Notes under the pieces: model-generated | What the model was told of the DNA's origin: nothing | The model's input: the letters and a program-made list of their open reading frames with translations, nothing else | Database searches by the model: none | Shown: piece after piece, positions 14,650 through 20,090 of the stretch | Layout: each line of letters opens with the position of its first letter | How positions within the stretch are numbered: the stretch's first letter is position 1 | Position numbers and translations under genes: made by a program | Assembly: GCA_964542435.1 (NCBI GenBank) | Contig: CAZIVE010000045.1 | Location: forward strand, 1-20,090 | DNA: 20,090 bases | From: CAZIVE01 sp964542435 | Lineage (GTDB): Bacteria > Bacteroidota > Bacteroidia > Bacteroidales > Tannerellaceae | Reading direction: 5' to 3'

Positions 14650-14793
14650 TTATTTTTGCACACCGAAGAGAGGAAACAGAATCAGCCATACCATGAAGCA
14701 CAATGCTATCATATTCAAGGATAATGATAATACCAGCATGGTAATCAAATATCGATTGACGAATTGGTTGAATGTCTCTTTAATCTCTTTCAT
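14650..14793 (-). CDS. Small membrane protein, 47 aa, LFPLFG motif
   Basis: A 47-residue protein from the ATG at 14793: an amphipathic charged start (MKEIKETFNQFVNRY) and then one long hydrophobic span (about 16-44), ending in WLILFPLFG (36-44) plus VQK. The same nine-residue motif, with one change, ends the small protein encoded just upstream. The frame is open further upstream to 14883, but that part overlaps the other small gene and its start is a worse fit. It lies 14 nt after that gene and 6 nt before the ribbon-helix-helix gene. Function unknown; I do not recognise a family. Confidence 0.65.
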   Translation of the reverse strand: MKEIKETFNQFVNRYLITMLVLSLSLNMIALCFMVWLILFPLFGVQK

Positions 14794-14807
14794 GATGCAT
14801 CCGTTTT

Positions 14808-14900
14808 TTACCGTCCAAACAGAGGAAACAGCAGCAGCCAGAACACAAACCACAGCGCTACCATGTACCAGTGAAAGAACCAACCGAATATCTTGTTCAT
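14808..14900 (-). CDS. Micro membrane protein, 30 aa, LFPLFG motif
   Basis: A 30-residue open frame starting MNKIFGWFFHWYMV and ending WLLLFPLFGR, almost entirely one tryptophan/phenylalanine-rich membrane helix. Its ending WLLLFPLFG (21-29) matches 8 of 9 residues in the neighbouring 47-residue protein, which is strong evidence that this short frame is a real gene and that the two are paralogues. It begins 33 nt after the SPFH stop and ends 14 nt before the next ATG. It would normally be missed by gene finders. Function unknown; the context suggests a partner or regulator of the SPFH protein. Confidence 0.6.
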   Translation of the reverse strand: MNKIFGWFFHWYMVALWFVFWLLLFPLFGR

Positions 14901-14933
14901 CTTAGGAATGGATTAATACGTTTCAAACAATCT

Positions 14934-15821
14934 TTATTGATACAATGTTCCCGTGTTGACAACAGGACGAGCCGATTCATCGGCGCACAAGACAACCAGC
15001 AGATTGCTGACCATCGTCGCTTTGCGTTCTTCATCCAACTCAACAACATTGTCCTTCTGAAGTTTCTCCAAAGCCAGATGAACCATGCTGACTGCACCTT
15101 CAACGATCCTCTCGCGTGCTGCAATGATGGCTTCAGCCTGTTGACGACGTAGCATGACGCTTGCGATTTCTTGGGCATAAGCAAGATAGTTGATGCGGGC
15201 TTCTACGACTTCGATGCCGGCAAGAGATAATCGGCTAGACAACTCATTTTCCAGACGCTGAGCTACTTCTCCGTTGTTGTCCGAACGAAGTGTGACGCTG
15301 TCGTCGTCCGTTTTGCTGCTGTTGGAATCGTAGGCATACATTCCGGCAACCTGGCGTAATGCTGCATCACTCTGTACTTTGACAAACTCTTCAATGTTCT
15401 TGTTGATATCGAATATGGCTTTGTAAGTGTCTTTGACTCTCCAAACCAGAACGGCGCCAATCATGACCGGATTGCCGACCTTGTCGTTCACCTTGATCGG
15501 TTCTACGTCCAAGTTGTGAATGCGGAGCATGACCTTTTTTTGAATATAGAATGGATTGACCCAATAGAATCCGTTTGAGAAGACGGTGCCCGTATATTTT
15601 CCGAAGAAGGTCATAACGTGAGATACGTTCGGCTCATTAACGCCATAGCCCGGAAAGATGATGCAGGCAATAACGAGAGCGATGACGCCGACGTTTACAT
15701 GCGATTCAACTTCAGGACCTGTGATGAATGAGAGCACAGCTACTGCTACCAATACAATCTGAATCAGGATAGCTACGAACCCTGAAACTTTAACCTTGTA
15801 AGATTTCTCATGTGTTTCCAT
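14934..15821 (-). CDS. SPFH/Band 7 domain membrane protein
   Basis: A 295-residue protein with two N-terminal membrane helices (about 12-34 and 43-58), followed by a stomatin/prohibitin-type SPFH domain: PGYGVNEPNVSHVMTFFGKY (57-76), NGFYWVNPF (83-91), then IGAVLVWRVKDTYKAIFDI (121-139) and the coiled segment LRRQQAEAIIAARERIVEGA (224-243). Such proteins form large membrane scaffolds that organise microdomains and control proteases; no NfeD partner is next to it. It is the first gene of an operon that continues with two micro membrane proteins and a ribbon-helix-helix protein. Bacteroidetes homologues have the same length and topology. Confidence 0.9.
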   Translation of the reverse strand: METHEKSYKVKVSGFVAILIQIVLVAVAVLSFITGPEVESHVNVGVIALVIACIIFPGYGVNEPNVSHVMTFFGKYTGTVFSNGFYWVNPFYIQKKVMLRIHNLDVEPIKVNDKVGNPVMIGAVLVWRVKDTYKAIFDINKNIEEFVKVQSDAALRQVAGMYAYDSNSSKTDDDSVTLRSDNNGEVAQRLENELSSRLSLAGIEVVEARINYLAYAQEIASVMLRRQQAEAIIAARERIVEGAVSMVHLALEKLQKDNVVELDEERKATMVSNLLVVLCADESARPVVNTGTLYQ

Positions 15822-15854
15822 AATGAATACGATTTGATATTATTTTGATATCAG

Positions 15855-15886
15855 CAAAGGAAGAGGTTCGGAACGAAATAACCAAA
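15855..15886 (-). promoter_or_regulatory. Candidate promoter of the SPFH operon
   Basis: Minus-strand TTTG (15886 to 15883) and TTCCTTTG (15862 to 15855) are separated by 20 bp, the expected spacing; the -7 box has one mismatch to TAnnTTTG. The leader would be about 30 nt. Confidence 0.35.
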
Positions 15887-16061
15887 TCTTTTTACAATAA
15901 TTAACCGAATATTTTTGACCTTGCATCGCTCCTCAAGGTTTTGTTGAGTGCCTCATGATGATAACAGTTGATTTGCCTGACATCCTTTGCTTTCCTGCTT
16001 TCTTCTTTTCTTTTTATGCTGGATAAAAGACTTGCTCATGAGTTTACTTTGATGGAAAATG

Positions 16062-16168
16062 TTTTAACCATGGTTGAAAATTGTTTTAACCGTGGTTAAA
16101 AATTTCTGGATCAATAGTCAAAATATATTTTAACCATGGTTGAAAATATTTCCTTCCGTGGCTGACGT
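16062..16168. repeat. 22-bp-phased palindromic iterons TTTTAACCRTGGTTRAAAA
   Basis: Three copies of a 19-bp near-palindrome: TTTTAACCATGGTTGAAAA at 16062-16080 and again at 16128-16146, and TTTTAACCGTGGTTAAAAA at 16084-16102. Starts are 22 and 44 bp apart, that is, on a 22-bp lattice (two helical turns), with a degenerate sequence in the empty slot near 16105 and a half-conserved copy near 16150-16168 around CCGTGGCTG. The symmetry, face-of-helix spacing and intergenic position suggest an array of binding sites for a dimeric DNA-binding protein. Confidence 0.75.
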
Positions 16169-16258
16169 GAATCCTGTTACGTACTTCCTGTCTGTTCACC
16201 TTTGGGAACGCAATTTAGATAGAGGTAGGAGTTATGCCATGTAAAAGACAAAATGGCT

Positions 16259-16266
16259 TATATTTG
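16259..16266 (+). promoter_or_regulatory. clpB: Candidate -7 box (TATATTTG) upstream of clpB
   Basis: Full match to TAnnTTTG, but no -33 TTTG at the right distance, and the leader would be about 105 nt. It lies 90-110 bp downstream of the iterons. The hairpin at 16268-16286 would be at the very start of the transcript. Confidence 0.3.
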
Positions 16267-16374
16267 GAGAAATCTGGAGGATTTCTGCGTCATTATGGCT
16301 GAATACATGGCTGGTATTCCTTTTGTATCTTCCATGACGGTTTGATTAATGAATATAATAGAAAGGGAAAAGAT

Positions 16375-18963
16375 ATGAACTTAGACAATTTCACAATAAA
16401 AGCGCAAGAGGTTGTACAACAAGCAGTGAATCTTGTTTCGCAACACGGACAGCAGTCGATTGAGGCAGTTCATCTGCTGAAGGCGGTGATGATGAAAGGT
16501 GAAAGCATTACGAATTTCATTTTCCAGAAACTGGGAGTGAACATTCCGGCTTTGACGCGAGTGGTGGATGCTCAGATTGAATCGCTTCCGAGAGTATCGG
16601 GCGGCGAACCGTATCTTTCTTCCGAGGCAAACAATGTCTTGCAGAAGGCTATCGACTATTCGTCCAAGATGGGCGATCAGTATGTCTCTATCGAACCGAT
16701 TATCCTGGCCATCTATACGGAGAAAAGCAATGCTTCGCAGATGTTGAAGGATGCCGGCGTGACGGAGAATGAACTTCGCAAAGCCATCGACGAACTTCGT
16801 AAGGGAAGTAAGGTGACGAGCCAGACGGCGGAGGAAAGTTACGAGGCGCTGAGCAAATACGCCATCAATTTGAACGAGCGTGCCCGCAGCGGCAAACTGG
16901 ATCCCGTGATTGGACGTGACGAGGAGATTCGTCGTGTACTGCAGATCTTGAGTCGTCGTACGAAGAACAACCCGATTCTGATTGGTGAACCGGGCGTTGG
17001 TAAGACGGCGATTGCGGAAGGCCTGGCGCATCGTATCGTTCGCGGTGATGTGCCTGAAAACCTGAAGACAAAACAGATCTTCTCGCTTGATATGGGTGCG
17101 CTGATTGCAGGTGCCAAATATAAAGGTGAGTTTGAGGAACGTCTGAAGGCGGTCATCAACGAAGTGATCAAAGCCGATGGCGAGATCATTCTATTCATCG
17201 ATGAGATTCATACGCTGGTCGGAGCCGGCGGCGGTGAAGGCGCGATGGATGCTGCGAACATCCTGAAACCGGCCTTGGCACGTGGCGAACTGAGAGCGAT
17301 CGGCGCTACGACCTTGAACGAATATCAGAAGTATTTCGAAAAGGATAAGGCTTTGGAACGTCGTTTCCAGATTGTCATGGTGGACGAACCGACGGAGGTT
17401 GATGCGGTCAGCATTCTGCGTGGTCTGAAGGAAAAATACGAGAATCATCACCACGTACGTATTAAGGATGATGCGCTGATTGCCGCCGTCAAGCTTTCAA
17501 GCCGTTACATCACCGACCGATTCCTTCCGGATAAGGCCATTGACCTGATGGATGAAGCCGCTGCTCGTCTGCGTATGCAGATGGACTCTGTGCCGGAATC
17601 GTTGGATGAGGTTTCGCGTCACATCAAACAACTGGAGATTGAGCGTGAGGCCATCAAACGGGAGAATGATACGGACAAACTCGCCCAACTGAACAAGGAG
17701 ATCGCCGACCTCAAGGAGGAAGAGACGAAGATGAAGGCGCAGTGGGAGAGTGAGAAGGCTGAAATCAACAAGATCCAACAGGATAAGATCGATATAGAGA
17801 ACCTGAAGTTCGAGGCTGACAAGGCCGAACGTGCCGGCGATTACGGTCGTGTGGCTGAGATCCGCTACGGAAAACTTCAGGAGAAGGAGAACGACATCAA
17901 GGCTGTCCAGAAGCGTCTCGAATCGATGCAGGGCGGATCGGCCATGATCAAGGAAGAGGTTGACTCGGAAGATATCGCGGATGTCGTTTCGAAATGGACC
18001 GGAATACCCGTCAGCAAGATGATGCAGAGTGAGAAGGAGAAACTTCTTCACCTCGAGGATGAGCTGCACAAACGGGTGGTCGGTCAGGATGAGGCGATCA
18101 CAGCCATTGCCGACGCGGTTCGTCGTAGCCGTGCAGGCTTGCAGGATCCGAAACGTCCGATCGGTTCGTTCATCTTCCTCGGTACGACCGGTGTCGGTAA
18201 GACGGAATTGGCAAAGGCTTTGGCTGAATATCTGTTCGACGATGAGAACATGATGACGCGTATCGATATGAGCGAGTATCAGGAGAAGTTCAGCGCGACA
18301 CGTCTGATCGGTGCACCTCCTGGATACGTCGGCTACGACGAAGGTGGCCAGCTGACGGAAGCGATCCGCCGCAAACCGTACTCTGTCGTGCTGTTCGATG
18401 AGATCGAGAAAGCACATCCCGACGTCTTCAACATCCTGCTTCAGGTGCTCGACGACGGACGTCTGACGGATAACAAAGGTCGTGTGGTCAACTTCAAGAA
18501 CACGATCATCATCATGACGAGTAACTTGGGCTCTTCTCTGATTCGCGAGAACTTTGAGAAGATGACCGAAGCCAACCATGACGAGGTGATCGAGTCCACG
18601 AAGAATCAGGTTCTGGAACTGCTCAAACGAACCATTCGTCCGGAGTTCCTCAATCGTATCGACGATGTGATCATGTTCCGTCCGCTTACGGAAGAGCAGA
18701 TTCGCGAGATTGTCGGCCTGCAGCTGGCAGGAGTCAAGAAGATGCTCGAGCAGAACGGTGTGGAACTTCGGTATTCCGATGCTGCGCTCACGCTCATCGC
18801 CCACGAGGGTTTCGACCCGCAGTTCGGTGCGCGTCCAGTAAAGCGAGTCATCCAGAAGCTGGTGCTCAACGAGCTCTCGAAAGAGCTGCTCAGCGGCCAT
18901 GTCGATCGTTCACGTCCTGTCATCATCGACTCCGACGGAACCGGATTGATCTTCAGAAATTAG
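16375..18963 (+). CDS. clpB: ATP-dependent disaggregase ClpB
   Basis: An 862-residue class I Clp/Hsp100 ATPase that extracts proteins from aggregates together with DnaK. Domains in order are the N-terminal double Clp-N repeat (about 1-145), AAA1 with Walker A GEPGVGKT (204-211) and Walker B IILFIDE (271-277), the ClpB-specific coiled-coil middle domain (about 400-525; Lys/Glu rich), and AAA2 with Walker A GTTGVGKT (603-610), Walker B VVLFDE and sensor-2 GARPVKR near the end. The long middle domain and the lack of an IGF/IGL ClpP loop separate ClpB from ClpA/ClpC. The ATG at 16375 has a GAAAGGG about 8 nt upstream; a TTG at 16342 would add 11 unrelated residues and is rejected. A terminator follows. 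Confidence 0.98.
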   Translation: MNLDNFTIKAQEVVQQAVNLVSQHGQQSIEAVHLLKAVMMKGESITNFIFQKLGVNIPALTRVVDAQIESLPRVSGGEPYLSSEANNVLQKAIDYSSKMGDQYVSIEPIILAIYTEKSNASQMLKDAGVTENELRKAIDELRKGSKVTSQTAEESYEALSKYAINLNERARSGKLDPVIGRDEEIRRVLQILSRRTKNNPILIGEPGVGKTAIAEGLAHRIVRGDVPENLKTKQIFSLDMGALIAGAKYKGEFEERLKAVINEVIKADGEIILFIDEIHTLVGAGGGEGAMDAANILKPALARGELRAIGATTLNEYQKYFEKDKALERRFQIVMVDEPTEVDAVSILRGLKEKYENHHHVRIKDDALIAAVKLSSRYITDRFLPDKAIDLMDEAAARLRMQMDSVPESLDEVSRHIKQLEIEREAIKRENDTDKLAQLNKEIADLKEEETKMKAQWESEKAEINKIQQDKIDIENLKFEADKAERAGDYGRVAEIRYGKLQEKENDIKAVQKRLESMQGGSAMIKEEVDSEDIADVVSKWTGIPVSKMMQSEKEKLLHLEDELHKRVVGQDEAITAIADAVRRSRAGLQDPKRPIGSFIFLGTTGVGKTELAKALAEYLFDDENMMTRIDMSEYQEKFSATRLIGAPPGYVGYDEGGQLTEAIRRKPYSVVLFDEIEKAHPDVFNILLQVLDDGRLTDNKGRVVNFKNTIIIMTSNLGSSLIRENFEKMTEANHDEVIESTKNQVLELLKRTIRPEFLNRIDDVIMFRPLTEEQIREIVGLQLAGVKKMLEQNGVELRYSDAALTLIAHEGFDPQFGARPVKRVIQKLVLNELSKELLSGHVDRSRPVIIDSDGTGLIFRN

Positions 18964-18983
18964 GATCATCCGATGAATAAAAT

Positions 18984-19018
18984 AAAAGGGAACAACCTTC
19001 TGGGCTGCTCCCTTTTTT
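18984..19018 (+). terminator. Rho-independent terminator after clpB
   Basis: Stem AAAAGGGAACAACC (18984-18997) pairs with GGCTGCTCCCTTTT, with two mismatches, around a short loop and followed by a T-run to 19018. The A-run at the left end makes it usable in both directions, so it may also end the convergent aldo/keto reductase transcript (stop at 19039). Confidence 0.85.
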
Positions 19019-19038
19019 CATGCTATAGTGGAATCGGA

Positions 19039-19950
19039 TCAATCTACCGGTTTCCCTGGACGAAGTGAACCGTCGGTGCTCATCTTGCCTCCATAGACAG
19101 GGAAAAGACTGGAGTCGCCGTAGTTCTCGATGCGTTTGACCTCTTTGAGGAACTTCATGTCGAATTCGCTGATCTCGAAATCCAGTTCGGCATTGCTGCG
19201 CATGTGGTCGGGATTAGCCGTTTTGGGAAGCGGCAGCATGCCCAGCTGGAGGCAGTAGCGGATGCAGAGCTGCGGGATTGTGACGCCGTAACGCCGAGCC
19301 ATTCCCATGATCTCCGTGTTCTTGAGCATCTCACCATGAGCGACAGGTGAATAAGCTTCCACCAAAATGCCTTTCTCCTGGCAGTATCTGATCAGTTCGA
19401 ACGGCGTGTTGCTGACGTGAGCCAATACCTGATTCACCATCGGCTTCACAGTGCCATCCTCCAGAAGGTTTTCGATGTCGATCTGCTGGAAGTTCGAGAC
19501 GCCGATGGCACGCAGTTTCCCGGCTTTGTAAGCATCTTCCAGAGCACGCCATGCTTCGCTGTTGCCTTCGAAATAGTGGTCGCCCTCGCGGAAGTTGGTC
19601 CAAGGCTGCGGACTGTGGATGATCATCAGGTCGATGTAGTCCAATCCCAGTTTCTGCAGCGAGCCTTCGATGGCAGCGGTTGCTCCGTTGTAATCCTTGA
19701 TGGCAGCATCGAGTTTCGTGGTCACGAAAATATCCTGGCGTGGCAGACCGCACGTACGTATGCCTTCGCCCACACCACGTTCGTTGAAATAAGCTTGTGC
19801 TGTGTCGATATGACGGTAGCCGATTTTCACAGCCGCGCGAACGGCTTCAGCCACTTTGTCGTCATCGATCATCCATGTTCCCAAACCCAGTTTCGGAATC
19901 TCCACTCCGTGAGGAAGCTGATAGCTCTCGTTCAAAATCTTGTTGCTCAT
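19039..19950 (-). CDS. Aldo/keto reductase family protein
   Basis: A 303-residue NADPH-dependent oxidoreductase with the (beta/alpha)8 aldo/keto reductase fold. The catalytic tetrad is complete: Asp49 and Tyr54 in HIDTAQAYFNE, Lys79 in VTTKL, His112 in IIHSP. The signature MIIHSPQPW and the GVSNFQ segment (155-160) are also typical. It resembles the 2,5-diketo-gluconate reductase/prostaglandin-F-synthase-like group, but the physiological aldehyde or ketone cannot be deduced. It is monocistronic, reads toward clpB and shares the terminator between them. Confidence 0.93.
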   Translation of the reverse strand: MSNKILNESYQLPHGVEIPKLGLGTWMIDDDKVAEAVRAAVKIGYRHIDTAQAYFNERGVGEGIRTCGLPRQDIFVTTKLDAAIKDYNGATAAIEGSLQKLGLDYIDLMIIHSPQPWTNFREGDHYFEGNSEAWRALEDAYKAGKLRAIGVSNFQQIDIENLLEDGTVKPMVNQVLAHVSNTPFELIRYCQEKGILVEAYSPVAHGEMLKNTEIMGMARRYGVTIPQLCIRYCLQLGMLPLPKTANPDHMRSNAELDFEISEFDMKFLKEVKRIENYGDSSLFPVYGGKMSTDGSLRPGKPVD

Positions 19951-19982
19951 AATCTCTTTTTCTTTATGTGATTCGTTGTTTT

Positions 19983-20014
19983 CAAATATACGTATTTTTT
20001 ACAATGCAAAATTA
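19983..20014 (-). promoter_or_regulatory. Two -7 boxes upstream of the aldo/keto reductase
   Basis: Minus-strand TATATTTG (19990 to 19983) and TAATTTTG (20014 to 20007) both fully match TAnnTTTG; the first ends 32 nt before the ATG. The second lies between short inverted arms CAATG (20002-20006) and CATTG (20015-20019), which could be an operator. Which box is used cannot be decided by eye. Confidence 0.4.
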
Positions 20015-20090
20015 CATTGCACCCGTCAATCCGGCGATACCAAAATTAAGGTTGGTTTTATCATTATTACCGTTTATATGTCTGGTTGGC

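Larger units (their letters stand above)
15822..16374. other. Long intergenic region between SPFH operon and clpB
   Basis: This 553-bp gap separates two divergent transcription units. It holds the SPFH promoter candidate, three strong 22-bp-phased palindromic iterons (16062-16146), a weaker fourth (about 16150-16168), a perfect 7-bp-stem hairpin at 16268-16286 and a -7 box at 16259-16266. Its left part (15890-16060) is AT-rich, and I see no gene or RNA family in it. Two tiny open frames at 16234-16302 and 16253-16345 are not supported. I see no CIRCE element, although clpB is a heat-shock gene. Confidence 0.6.

Noticed and set aside
16234..16345. Two tiny open frames (22 and 30 codons) in the clpB leader, one after a GGAG
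   Set aside because: They overlap each other, have no recognisable features, and such short frames are expected by chance; they could be a leader peptide but nothing else supports it.
17497..18900. A 467-codon open frame on the minus strand opposite clpB
   Set aside because: It lies fully inside the certain clpB gene, has no recognisable domain and is explained by clpB codon bias.

Overview
The window looks like chromosomal DNA of a Bacteroidales bacterium, most likely Porphyromonas or a close relative (inference). The reasons are TAnnTTTG -7 promoter boxes instead of sigma70 -10 boxes, weak or absent Shine-Dalgarno sequences, an HU-like/SPOR membrane protein, a DUF4919 protein, an nrfHA-ccs anaerobic nitrite-reduction operon, and a cobU-cobT-cobS-cobC nucleotide-loop cluster next to cbiB. 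No transposase, integrase, phage gene, rRNA, tRNA or CRISPR array was seen.

Layout, left to right. (1) 36-2802: a GtrA-family membrane protein (-) diverges from a degenerate ThiC-like gene (+), which is followed by a Crp/Fnr-type regulator (+). (2) 2804-6906 (-): the operon nrfH-nrfA-resB-ccsA, encoding the periplasmic ammonia-forming nitrite reductase, its membrane quinol dehydrogenase and the System II haem-attachment machinery. It ends one base from the end of the regulator gene. (3) 7053-8412: a DUF488/YeaO gene (+) and a DUF4919 gene (-) converge on a 42/84-bp repeat array with phased dyads. (4) 8492-13325 (-): cobalamin assembly, as cbiB-eamA and then cobU-cobT-cobS-cobC. (5) 13401-15821: an HU-like/SPOR gene (+) runs tail-to-tail into a minus-strand operon of an SPFH/band-7 protein, two tiny membrane proteins sharing the C-terminal motif WL(L/I)LFPLFG, and a ribbon-helix-helix protein. 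(6) 15822-16374: a long intergenic region holding 22-bp-spaced palindromic iterons. (7) 16375-19950: clpB (+), a terminator, and an aldo/keto reductase (-).

The genes fall into three functional groups: anaerobic respiration and cytochrome c maturation (nrf/ccs, possibly with the Crp-like regulator), cobalamin salvage and nucleotide-loop assembly, and envelope or protein quality control (SPFH operon, SPOR protein, ClpB).

Points most worth a second look: the ThiC homologue stops just before the catalytic CX2CX4C iron-sulfur motif and has lost several active-site motifs; the SPFH operon carries two paralogous micro-proteins; the 42/84-bp dyad array lies between convergent genes; 22-bp iterons lie between the SPFH gene and clpB; and several promoters (TACCTTTG followed 3-4 nt later by ATG) predict leaderless mRNAs. 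All assignments come from reading the sequence and from knowledge of the families; no database search was run.
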